DNA from: Strobilurus pachycystidiatus
Lineage: Eukaryota; Basidiomycota; Agaricomycetes; Agaricales; Physalacriaceae
Reading direction: 5' to 3'
Length of the DNA stretch: 64,000 bases
NCBI GenBank assembly: GCA_019915135.1
Contig: JAHLMK010000003.1
Location: 496,001-560,000, forward strand
Shown: positions 23,310-32,874 of the stretch, one piece after another
Layout of the letters: every line of letters begins with the position of its first letter
How positions within the stretch are numbered: the stretch's first letter is position 1
Notes under the pieces: generated by a model
The model's database searches: none
Told to the model about the DNA's origin: nothing
Seen by the model: the letters and a program-made list of their open reading frames with translations, nothing else
Position numbers and translations under genes: made by a program

Positions 23310-24699
23310 AATTTGGACTTTTTCTTCAACTGTAAGATCTCCATATGCGCAATCATAGCGCTGAAGTGCCAGAACAGACAGACTCTGTTCACCTCCATCG
23401 AGAACCAAAGTACAGCCAAGATAGTCTAGAAGGTCCTTGATATCATCTAGCAATATATTAGAACACGGAAGTTTTTTGGACTCAAGAGTGAACTCCTTAA
23501 CTTTAATCTTCTTTGAGACAATCTTTTTAGCCGTCTTCCTAAATCTCATCGAGAAGAAAGTCGATGCTTTAACTTTTGATGCAACGCCAATAGTTTCACA
23601 TGTTTTCCTTCAGTGATCTCTAGAATAACCTAGATCATAAGGACGTTTGACGGTTTGCCACTCGCCGCAACGGGAGCAGTGGAAGCAACGGATATTGCCC
23701 TTATTGAACTTGACATCAGGATCCTCCTTGCGCACCTTCTCCCTTCATTCTTTGAGCTTTGTCTTCTTGACCTGAAATTGACCCTTTGCCAACTTCTTGC
23801 GTTGTTTTTGCTCATGAACAGCAGCCTTGCTTATTCTGACTTCGAGAGGCTTGCAAGAGAGACCCGACTCCGACTCACTTAATGACGATTTCTTCTTTTT
23901 TGGTTTACGGAAGAGCGACATGAATGCTTTTTGTGCTGAAGTGTCAGAATAATTGTCCTGTTTTGGTGTGGGAACCACTGGCACGTCAATTTTGGGGCGT
24001 TTGGACTGTTGTTGAGGTATGTCCAATGTCGATTCATTTGACCGTGATTTGACTCATTTTGTCAGGCGACGATGAATCTTCTGCAAGAAATTGATTGACT
24101 TCTTCGTTGTTGACAAGTCAGACTTTTGGTCGTTCTGCATGTCAATATTAGGTGACAATGAAGGTGGCCAAGAAGGTAGCAATGAAGGAATGCTGGCATC
24201 AATAGGCAAAAATAATGGTGGTAGTTTGCCATTATCAAACTCTGGCATATTGTTGCTGTCCTCGCAAGCAGAAGGTAAGTTTGGTTTACTCCATATCAAT
24301 TCACTAACGGATGTAGTCACAGAAGCTATATCATCGGCAAGGTATCTATCTCCAACAGAGTATCCGCCACTCTGAGAATCCATCAACGCAACATTAGAAC
24401 TTGCACAATTGGAACTTCCAGAGATTGTCCCAACTGATTCTACCTTTGAGGACATTGAGTCATTGTTCAAGAGATCACAAAGTCCAAGACGCTTTTTTCG
24501 AATTAGATATTGGAGGAAATCCTTGAGTACAGCATCAGGGACGTTATGGTCTAAATTAAGGGGGATGAAGACAGAAGACTGAGGACGCGAACTTGTGGAA
24601 GGTGGCAGAGAGGGTGAGAGAGGTGTGGAATGTGGCAGAAAGGGTGAAGGAGGCATAGAGCAACAAATGGCAGACTCGGAAATGCGAAGAAAATAGCAA

Positions 24700-25426
24700 A
24701 ACCGGACGGTTACCCCGTTGACAGATAGTGACTTGCCCAATGCATTAAGTGCAATAGTTTCAATGGTATTAATTTCACAATGAATGCTATTGTTTTGCTG
24801 AACATGCTCCAGATTGTTGCCGCTTTTAGTCGTTTTAATATCAGATTGTGCTTTGACCCAACGACACATGACACTAGACTGTTTTTTAAGTTTAAAAGCT
24901 AGCCGAGAAAGTGAATCACCTATATTTTTTTGTCAAGACATTGAACTTAAAATTGGTAGGCAAACGTATCATATTCAACACAAGCTCTGAGAAAATTGAT
25001 ATAGCCTGCAATTTAGTGATTCTCGTGAATATGAAAAGGAATATAGACAACATTGAGATTCTTCTCATGAATGAGTCTCTCGTACTTCTCCAGGATGCTA
25101 CCGCCTTTTTCTTTAGTGTATCTTTCCTGAAGTACACACTTTATCAGAGCGTTTGCGAAGACAACACTGACAACAATGGTCTTCAAAGGTTGGTTGTCGC
25201 AAAGTGGTGGATTGTTGACATTATTGATACGCTCAGTGAGATATTCTGCCATCATGTTTAAGTGGTCGTCATTGAGCCAGTCGGAACTCAGGAATGCTGT
25301 CAAGTCAAATGTTGAGACTGCACCCAAGCAGTATGGCAGAGGAACTTTCCACCCGATAGCGTGTAACCGGGCTTCAATAGCCACAGCTGTGTTGTGCATG
25401 GCTGGCTGGCTCCTAGCGCGACCCAC
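24700..25426 (-). pseudogene. Ulp1-like (C48) cysteine protease remnant
   Basis: The minus-strand frame at 25013-25426 reads FLSSDWLNDDHLNMMAEYL and later VVYIPFHIHENH, the region around the catalytic histidine of Ulp1/SENP SUMO proteases as found in large Agaricomycete proteins. After a stop the frame continues with CVEYDTFAYQF, and near 24770 there is QQNNSIHCEINTIE, where the catalytic cysteine is expected. The frame is broken at least twice. It lies directly upstream, on the same strand, of the zinc-finger/transposase-like relic, so the two may have been one gene or one mobile element. C48 proteases accompany several eukaryotic DNA transposons; membership here is inferred. Confidence 0.6.
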
Positions 25427-25463
25427 AAAACGCAGACAACCCTTCCACTTCTGCCTTTTGCTA

Positions 25464-25590
25464 GGGTTTGAAGGTTCAGTTCAAGTGAACTAGTGAGACC
25501 GGTGAACTGGACCGGACTGAACCGATCATATGACCAGTTCAACATAGACCGGTCCTACCATTCTTACCAGTCCAGGTCCTAGGTTCAGAG
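25464..25590. mobile_element. GACCGG-rich MITE, truncated copy 3
   Basis: AGGGTTTGAAGGTTCAG followed by GACCGGTGAACTGGACCGG matches the left ~130 bp of copies 1 and 2. The match ends where the 93-bp minisatellite begins, so the rest of the element was lost or replaced by the array. Confidence 0.75.
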
Positions 25591-25599
25591 CTTGGTTGA

Positions 25600-26640
25600 G
25601 AAAGTGACAACAGAAATTGTACCCAATATCCAGACAATGCAGCTGATATCTGACTCGAGCTAGTTGATATCCAGACATGGCTGGCGATATCTTGACAATA
25701 CCACAGACATTGTCTTCGATATTCAGACCAGACAACACAGCTGATATCCAACTTGACCTGGTTAATATCCAGGCAACGCCTCTGATATTTGACTCAACAT
25801 GGTCAATATCCAGACATGGCTGGCGATATCCGGACAACACCACAGACATATATCTGACTCAACCTAGTTGATATCCAGACATGGCTGGCAATATCCGGAC
25901 AACACCACAGACATTGTCTCCAATATCCAGACAATGCAGCTGATATCCAACTTGACCTAGTTGATATCCAGACATGGCTGGCGATATTTGGACAACGCCA
26001 CAGACATTATCTCTGATATCCAGACAACGCAGCTGATCTCCAACTTGACCTAATTGATATCCAGACATGGCTGGCGATATCTGGACAACGCCACAGACAT
26101 TGTCTCCAATATCCAGACAACGCAGCTGATATCCGAGTTGACCTAGTTGATATCCAGACATGGCTGACGATATCCTGACAACGCCACAGACATTGTCTCC
26201 TATATCCTGACAACGCAGCTGATATCTGACTCGACCTTGTTGATATCCAGACAACGCCTCTGATATCCGACTCAACATGCTTGATATCCAGACATGGCTG
26301 GCAATATCTAGACAACGCCTCTGATATCCGACTCAACATGAACGATATTCAGACATGGCTGGCAATATCCGAACAACGCCGCAGACATTGTCTCCGATAT
26401 TCAGACAACACAGCTGATATCCGACTTGACCTAGTTGATATCCAGACATGGCTGGCAATATCTGGACAATGCCACAGACATTGTCTCCGATATCCAGACA
26501 ACGCAGCTGATATCCGACTTGACCTAGTTGATATCCTGACAACAGCTCTGATATCCAGCTCAAAATGGTTGATATCCAGACATGGCTAGTAATATCCTGA
26601 CAACGCCACAGACATTGTCTTCAATATCCAGACAACGCTG
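25600..26640. repeat. 93-bp minisatellite
   Basis: About eleven imperfect units consist of TGATATCCGACTTGACCTAG, TGATATCCAGACATGGCTGG and a CACAGACATTGTCTCC segment. The phrase CAGACAACRCAGCTG at 26402 and 26495 gives a 93-bp period. Because 93 is divisible by three, frames stay open on both strands and produce 31-residue repeats (for example SGYQLGQVGYQLRCLDIGDN on the minus strand). I take these as a consequence of the period, not as a gene. Confidence 0.88.
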
Positions 26641-26749
26641 GCAGCCGCGTTGTCTAAATAATGTCTTCTTGTGTTGTGTGGAGCTTAGCGACTATGTCTG
26701 GATTTGCACAACAATGCCTGTGGTGTTGTCTGAATACCAACACCTTATG

Positions 26750-27143
26750 TGTTAAGATTGGTGCCAGCGATCATCTCAACCAACTGAGCCAAAAAGCCAC
26801 TATGATCAGGTCGACTGATCATACTGCTGGCGCTATATATACCTGCTGTTCCTGGACCATGACAATACCTCCTCCTTAAGGTTCAGCGTCCTGAAGAACA
26901 GAAGTATACATAGGCAGCCCCCAACTCCCGGAACGGTTCCATTGTCCCGGTTCCAGAGTTGTAAGTTAAGAGTTCAATCCGCCCTTAATGGAGATTGAAC
27001 CGGTGACCCTCTTGGGACCTGATCATACTGTTAAGATCGGTGCCAGCGATCACTTCAATCAACTGAGCCAAAAGGCCAATATGATCAGGTTGACTGATCA
27101 TACCGCTGGCGCTATATATACCTGCTGTTCCTGGACCATGACA
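26750..27143 (-). mobile_element. TRIM: miniature LTR element, copy 1
   Basis: Two direct repeats of about 115 bp (about 26750-26865 and 27030-27143) flank about 165 bp of non-coding sequence. On the minus strand each repeat starts TGTCATGGTCCAGG and ends GATC(T/C)TTAACA or a close variant (TG...CA), and each carries TATATATA. A purine-rich tract CTTAAGGAGGAGGTATTG precedes the 3' repeat, as a polypurine tract should. The flanks TTATG and CTATG give a 4-bp duplication (TATG). It has no protein. A near-identical element is at 47375-47768. Confidence 0.85.
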
Positions 27144-28528
27144 CTATGTTGAGTCAATATATGTTGCTGTTGCCTCTATGCAATATTTTAACACAGCTAT
27201 TGCTGACCTTCACACAATACTACTACTCTTATTCCATTATAGCTGATAGTGTTGGCATCTTAGTTTATGACAGAACACAGTTGTATCCTATAGCTTCGTC
27301 TGGACTGAACGTTTAACAAGTACGAAAGTTATATATCATATTTTGGTTTTGAATTTTACAACACAGTTTTTATGATATTTTTTCAATCTTTTCATATGCA
27401 TTTCTGCCTCATGTAACTGTAAAACCTTCTTTGAAATCTCAATTTCTAAATAATTGAATTTCTCACAGAAGTTACGCTTGAAAAATTCTTTGGATTTTCT
27501 ACGTGTAAAGTTATGTGAAAATTTCTTATAAAAATCAATGTAGAATTCAACAGAAATTCTGAATTTGCATCTTGACATTTTTAGTGATCTTTCCACAGTT
27601 ATTTTTATTGACATTTTCACTAGAAAATCCACTAAAATATCAAAAAATTGAATTTTGCATATTTCAGACTCATTTCGATGGCAAAAAGCGTGTGAAATAT
27701 TTGATATTTGCTATTCAAGTTCTTCATCATAAATCTCACGGGTTTTTTTACATACATTTTTACTGTAAAATTCTCTATAAATTTTCAAAGTTTTTCAGGC
27801 AAAAAATTCGTGAAAAAGCTAGAGATTTTTTCACCAATTTTTTCATTCGGAAAATCTGAGTTTATTATCTAATGAGAGCGACCGAGCAATGAGTAAACAA
27901 AAAAAACAGAGTGAGGAAACTAAAAGGAAGAGAACTAATATATATATACAAAGTCCGTAGCTGTGTAATGTGAGGAGAACAATAAGACAATGGGAAGTTC
28001 TAATGTGGCAAGACAATAGACGGGCCGAAATAGAGACAATAGCCGGTCCAGAGTGGACCCAGGTGGTCATCAGACCACTAATGGATAGGTCTAGGCAATG
28101 TTAAGACAATGAATGCTAAGAGAATATGGGCTAAGCCCAAGCCAAGGTGAATGTAAAGATTAGACATGATCACAAATAAGAAGTAAAGAAGAATATTCAT
28201 GAATACATTCTTAATCTTGTTCATGAATATGAATATGATAAATATATTATATTTGTGAATAAGAATAAGTTGATGAATATAGAATATGAACCTTTAAATT
28301 CACATAATTCTCAACTCATTCATGAGTGTCTAACAATATTGAATTCTCAGTACTAAAGACAAGTTTATGATAAATTTAGATGCTGTTTGAATGATTTATA
28401 GGTCATTCAATAACTTTAACTGTGATCTTGAGTGACATTGAGATGATTATACTTGTATATTTGTGAATATTCATGAATAAAAGCAAAATATTCGCAGTGA
28501 AGATTAAGTTGACGAATAAAATTAAGAG
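27144..28528. other. AT-rich intergenic DNA
   Basis: From 27300 to 27860 the sequence is very AT-rich with many AAATTTC/GAAATTT words. Around 28190-28520 TATTCATGAATA-like motifs recur. Frames here are lysine/phenylalanine-rich by composition. I see no gene. Confidence 0.6.
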
Positions 28529-28530
28529 TA

Positions 28531-28785
28531 CTGTAGTGTTTTGACCATATCTTCATGGGGTGTGACCTGTGACCTCTCATCTTCACCGGGACACATCTTC
28601 ATTTCTTACAAATCAAGCGGGAATTGCCTTATTTGTATGCCCGCCATCAGGCGGGCAGAGAAAAATTTCCTTTTTGAGCCTTGTGTACCTCAGGTTTTTG
28701 TCTGTGACCTAGGACAAAGTGCTCAGATCTTCATTTTAAAGAGGTCTGTGACCTGTGACCAAAAGATACGGTCAAAATACTACAG
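28531..28785. mobile_element. Tc1/mariner-type MITE, TA target duplication
   Basis: Terminal inverted repeats CTGTAGTGTTTTGACCATAT (left) and, on the minus strand from the right, CTGTAGTATTTTGACCGTAT are flanked by TA on both sides (28529-28530 and 28786-28787). GTGACCTGTGACC repeats lie just inside both ends. At 255 bp it is far too short for a transposase. It splits an AT-rich tract of TTCATGAATA repeats. Confidence 0.85.
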
Positions 28786-28946
28786 TATATTCATGAATAA
28801 CAATTATGATCCTTGGAGGGGGGAATATTTGTGTGCATGAATAAGAATATACTTGAATATATATTCGTGGACATTTTTAGTAAAGATGGGAGAATCTGGC
28901 AATGTCGGAAGTAAAGACGCGATGGAGGAAGCAGAATAGAGGCAAT

Positions 28947-29431
28947 TTGTAACAGACAAAGTCTGAGTATTTACTATAAAGGGTGCTTGTATTTATACGC
29001 CAATCCCATAACAGGTAGTTTCCTTCTCAAAGAGTCTGTCGGAAGCACTCCCGACGCGTCGGGAACAATGTGCTGCGGTAGCGTATGACACTTCCAATAA
29101 AGTGGGAGATGTGCGCCGGATTGGACGCAGCTGATTGGACGATGGACGGGATGGGGCGGGCCGTCGTTTGCGTCATGCGGGACTGATTTCAGGATAGTGG
29201 TTGTCAAGTCATTTCTCAACAGAACGGCACATCATTGTGCAGAGTGGCGGGGGCATGCGGGAAGGGCACAACATTGAATCATCCATTTTGGACGCGGCGG
29301 GATGATGAAGGGTTTGATCGATTTTACCTGCAATTCTCATAATAGCATGACAGGTTTTTTGGAAGAAGTCCTTCTCCTGCATGGCCTACTCAGCCTGGGC
29401 GCAATCTCGTGATGAGTCCACGACTGAGTCA
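28947..29431 (-). repeat. Solo LTR of the 9.4-kb gypsy family
   Basis: This 485-bp stretch aligns with 9409-9862 plus 11043-11113. Shared words include GACAAAGTCTG, CTATAAAG, TTATACGCCAA, CCGACGCGTCGGGA and CTCGTGATGAGTCC. On the minus strand it runs from TGACTC to CA. No internal region adjoins it, so it is a solo LTR. I could not confirm a target duplication. Confidence 0.75.
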
Positions 29432-30063
29432 TGAATGACAGATGTGTTATGCAAAAATCCGGTTGAAAGTCTATAGTATACTTTTAGGGACTCTAAACTT
29501 GGCACGCAAAATTCTGCACAGTCACAGATGTTGATCACTTACATGTATAGTTCCATAAAGAAGCCACACACGGTCCATGTCCCCGGTGCTAACATGTGAA
29601 TTGCATTAATTGATTGATAGACAGGTGCTTGATCCCATTCCCCAAGACTCCAATCTGTGCCACACACTACCTACAGACATCCCATAAAACAACACCTGTG
29701 AATACTGCTGCAAGTTTGCCATAAATATATTAGAAGATGATAAACACCAAGTCCACAAAAAATGTGTGTCAACATCTGGCCGGGCTCGAACCCCCGGACG
29801 GGAGTTGCCGCGGAACCGGGTGCTTTACGGTTGTGGTGGATGGCGTCGGCGAGGTCGGGCGAGACGAGTCATGGCGAGTGACGTCATGGCTTCGTCATCA
29901 ATCATCGGGTTTGGATTTCGATCCAGGCGCTCCGTTGCTCCGTTGCTTTATAACTGCCACCATCCAATCCTCGGTCGGCTCAAATTCACACACTCGCGCG
30001 CACACATATCCGCGCACACCATCACAGACGACATCGATCACAGCGCATCGATCGCACCACACA

Positions 30064-30907
30064 ATGTCGGCACTCCTACAAGACCTAATGGCGATGCGCC
30101 AGAAGGAATACGACGACGGCGAGGACGACGAGCTCGTCGGCGTCGTCTCGCTCCCCGGAACGCCCCGCCCCGGCTCCCCCTCTCCTCCATCCAAACTCAA
30201 GTCCTCGTCACTATCTGGATCTGGATCTCGCCAGACATCACCAAAACGCATTAGCGCCACGAAAAGCAAGACGGACCCGCTGCGCACGCTGCCGACGGAG
30301 GTGACGCAGCGGATCTTTGGGCTGCTGAGCATACGAGACTTGGCGCGGTCTGCGCTCGTGTGCAGAAGATGGGGTCGGAGCCAGAGTTTGAACTATGGTG
30401 CGTCCGGGACGTTCTTCACGCCACACCCTTGCTAACATTGATTTGCGTAGTTTGGTTCCATCATTACCGGAAGGACAACTTCCACGACGCCTCGCTCCCG
30501 CCCGGCAAGTGGACCAAACGCGAGAGCAAAGTCAACTGGGTTAGTCCCCCTCCCCTCTCCCCATTCCACCCTCCCGCCAACCCCCCACCCCACCCCCGCA
30601 GCGCACAACACACCTCTCCACCCTCCGTCAAGCCGCCAAAGACCTCTCCTCGTCCACCACCCCCTCGGGCTTCTCCTCCCCCCGCCGCTCACAACCCGAC
30701 GGCTACCAAACACCACGCGAGATCAAGGAAGCGCAATGGGCGCTCGCGGCGTCGCCGGCGAATCAGCCGAGCAAGAACGAGATGCGGGAGATGTACAAGG
30801 AGATGGGCGGAAGGAAGGTCGTGGGACGCAAAGGCGGGAGGAGGGGCGTCAAAGATAAGGCAGGGGGGATGGAGGACGGGGAGGGGATGGGTATGTGGGG
30901 GGATTAG
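30064..30907 (+). CDS. F-box protein
   Basis: Three exons, 30064-30397, 30451-30539 and 30602-30907, join in frame to a 242-aa protein. Intron 1 has GTGCGT, a GCTAAC branch site and TAG; intron 2 has GTTAGT and CAG in a C-rich tract. The N-terminus has an acidic patch (DDGEDDE) and a Ser/Pro-rich linker. The F-box is at about residues 73-112: LRTLPTEVTQRIFGLL, DLARSALVCRRW. It is followed by VWFHHYRKDNF and LPPGKWTKRESKVNW, a motif pair seen after the F-box in a conserved fungal family. F-box proteins recruit substrates to SCF ubiquitin ligases through Skp1. The C-terminus is Gly/Lys-rich. No substrate-binding repeats are visible, so the target is unknown. Confidence 0.88.
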
Positions 30908-31009
30908 CATCACCGGCATAGGCCATGCATTAGATGTATGAATTAGATGTATCCCGGCTTTCTATTGTAGCTATCATTGTCTTTGTTGTACGCCTACTAT
31001 TCAAAGGAT

Positions 31010-31260
31010 GTTATCCCTAGCCCCTTTCTGGCACCGTCGCACTTCGGCCCACCATCAAACCCGGACGCTCTTTGCCTTCGTCGCCGCCGTCGAATTCGCA
31101 TCTGGTTGTTGCTAACCTCGTTCTCTCGTCGCTCTCACTCTTCGCGGCACCCCTTGGCCTGTGAACCACCCGTCTTCGCTGTGTTCCGCTCCCATGCTCG
31201 TCCGTACGCGACGATCAGTCACCCTCAACGGCCATGATCTGGCACTTCACTTGATCATAG
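31010..31260 (+). repeat. Degenerate dispersed repeat R2, copy 1
   Basis: ATCCCTAGCCCC, CCACCATCAAACCCGGACG and CTCTTTGCCTTCGTC, then TCTTCGCTGTGTTCCGCTCC and ACGATCAGTC, recur in the same order at 35580-35900 and in part at 33020-33090 and 36140-36600. I treat it as a local repeat family spread between the genes of this island. Confidence 0.65.
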
Positions 31261-31324
31261 CCCGTTGGCGCCACCCATCTGCCGCGCTATTTCGCCGACA
31301 TTCGTGCCTTGTCTGTCTCCCCAT

Positions 31325-32085
31325 TTCACCTGGTTTGGCATCAGCGCGTAGAGGTTTTGAGGCTATGTCACCGATGTTCCACCGCTGGTACGTACCCGTT
31401 TGCAACCTACGTACATCTGATCTGGCATCAGCGCGTAGAGGTTTTGAGGCTACGTCACCGATATTCAAGTTCCACTGCTAGTACGTTCTCACATGAGACC
31501 TCTTTACATCTGATTTGGCATCAGCGCGTCCGATTTTCCACTTCTGGTACGTACCCCCGGGCCTCTGAGACCTCTGTACATTTGATCTGGCATCAGCGCG
31601 TCCAATATTTCATTTTCGGTACGTACCACCGGACCTTCGAGACGTACGTACATCTGGCATCAGCGCGTCCGATATCCCGCTTCTGCTACGTACCACCGGG
31701 CCTTCGAACGTACATCTGATCTGGCATCAGCGCGTCCGATTTTCCACTTCTGGTACGTACCCCCGGGCCTATGAGACCTCTGTACATCTGATTTGGCATC
31801 AGCGCGTCCGATATCCCACTTCTGCTGCGTATCCCCGGGCCTTTGAGACTACGTACATCTGATCTGGCATCAGCGCGTCCGATATCCCACTTCTGGTACG
31901 TACCCCCGGGCCTCTGAGACCTACGTACAGCTGATCTGGCATCAGCGCGTCCGATTTTCCACTTCTGGCACGTACCCCCGGGCCTCTGAGACCTACGTAC
32001 ATCTGATCTGGCATCAAAGTGTCCGATATTTCTTTTTCGGTACGTACCCCCGGGCCTCGTACATCTGATCTGGCATATCAGCCCG
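31325..32085 (+). repeat. ~73-bp minisatellite upstream of the 158-aa gene
   Basis: About ten units share CATCTGATCTGGCATCAGCG, then CGTCCGATATCCCACTTCTG, GTACGTACCCCCGGGCCT and GAGAC(C)TACGTA. The phrase GGCATCAGCG recurs from 31338 to 31945 with spacings mostly of 60-90 bp and a modal value near 73. The array ends about 200 bp before the start of the gene at 32280. No similar array precedes the paralogue at 37332. Confidence 0.85.
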
Positions 32086-32279
32086 TTGACTCAACGCCAC
32101 CGATACCGTTCCACTGCTGGAACGTATCCTTCGAGACCCACGTTCATTTGCTCTGACATCAGCACGTAGAGGTTGTGACCTATACAGTTACTGATTTGTA
32201 CTGCTGTAATCGGGGCCGGGCTATATAATATTCGACTAGAACGACTTCACATACCGCCATCCTTCCCATCCTATCCAGC

Positions 32280-32874
32280 ATGAACAACTCAGTCAAAGGA
32301 CAAATTGTAGCCTGCATATTTGGCTTGGCGCTATCCAGCCCGCTCTCTCCCTTTTCCTTCCTTGTATACACGTGCCTTGGTATACATCTGCTCGTCATTC
32401 CAGCGGTATGGCCGGGCCGAGTCCTGTCCAACGCCCGTAATGTGCTGTTGCAGACACGACACAACCTCGACAATGTCAGGTTCGACTCGGGTCGCGACGA
32501 CACGGCGACTCTTCGCTTCTGTGTTCACGGACTCGAACGTCTTGAGCTGTATGTTCATCTGTCATATACTTACACCCTGCTCAGCTGACACGTCTCTACA
32601 GCATCCAAGACCGTATCCGCAATCTCGAAACAATTCATCGCCAGAATCTGTGTCTCACTGGTGCTGTCGCGTATGCGCGTGGTGCATTGAAGCTGTATAC
32701 CCAAGCGAAGGTGTGTCTACGTGACGCCAAATCCTTGAATGCCGAGCTCTCAGATCAGGTATGGTTGTGTAATCCAATGGAGTCAACAGCCTTTGAGCTG
32801 ATGGTTCCTTGCTCCTACAACAGCTTCGAAGCCGTGATCCCTCCCAGCATATCCGTGTTGTTCATAATGTATGA
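32280..32874 (+). CDS. 158-aa membrane/coiled-coil protein, paralogue 1
   Basis: Exons 32280-32548, 32602-32758 and 32824-32874 join in frame to 158 aa. Both introns start GTATG; the acceptors are CTACAG and CAACAG, and CTGAC serves as a branch site in the first. The N-terminal ~45 residues (GQIVACIFGLAL, FSFLVYTCLGIHLLVIPAVW) are hydrophobic, giving one or two membrane segments. The rest is charged and helical (IQDRIRNLETIHRQNL, YARGALKLYTQAKVCLRDAK), probably a coiled coil. The family is unknown to me. The paralogue at 37332 has the same exon lengths (269, 157 and 51 nt) and the same end (LRSR.PSQ.IRV.H.V), which strongly supports the model. TATATAATA at about 32222 may be the promoter. Confidence 0.85.

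Larger units (their letters stand above)
18150..24030 (-). pseudogene. BED-like zinc finger + RNase-H-fold transposase-like protein, decayed
   Basis: Minus-strand pieces follow one protein from about 24030 to 18150. A lysine-rich start (PKKKKSSLSESESG) is followed by a Cys/His motif near 23600-23700, IRCFHCSRCGEW, then RPYDLGYSRDH and KTC. Next come CSNILLDDIKDLLDYL; LCVVCQAVIKSKAFKNAV (about 22300-22510); GLNCNNTKLFSAFCLYW (21140-21355); FYACNETKVECAVQ and MIQNSEHALKTF (20696-21007); RLDRQDDNAATRLFS; and SYFDNADINLIALATFS (near 19450-19580). Intact relatives, as I recall them, have CDDTKLF and ACDGT where this copy has CNNTKLF and ACNET, so putative catalytic aspartates are lost. The HALKTFRNN stretch recalls P-element/THAP9 transposases; that link is inference. 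Three MITEs and many stops break the gene. Confidence 0.55.

Noticed and set aside
25859..26589. Repeat-protein frames of 76-139 aa on both strands
   Set aside because: They arise because the 93-bp unit is a multiple of three; both strands are equally open, and no start, intron or domain supports a gene.
27336..27860. Lysine/phenylalanine-rich frames
   Set aside because: They reflect the AT-rich composition; no motif and no consistent start.
29775..29835. tRNA-like stretch on the minus strand (GGGGGTTCGAGCCC resembling a B box)
   Set aside because: The T-arm-like piece has no matching D-arm or acceptor stem, and the would-be anticodon loop is nine bases without U33. It lies in the promoter region of the F-box gene.
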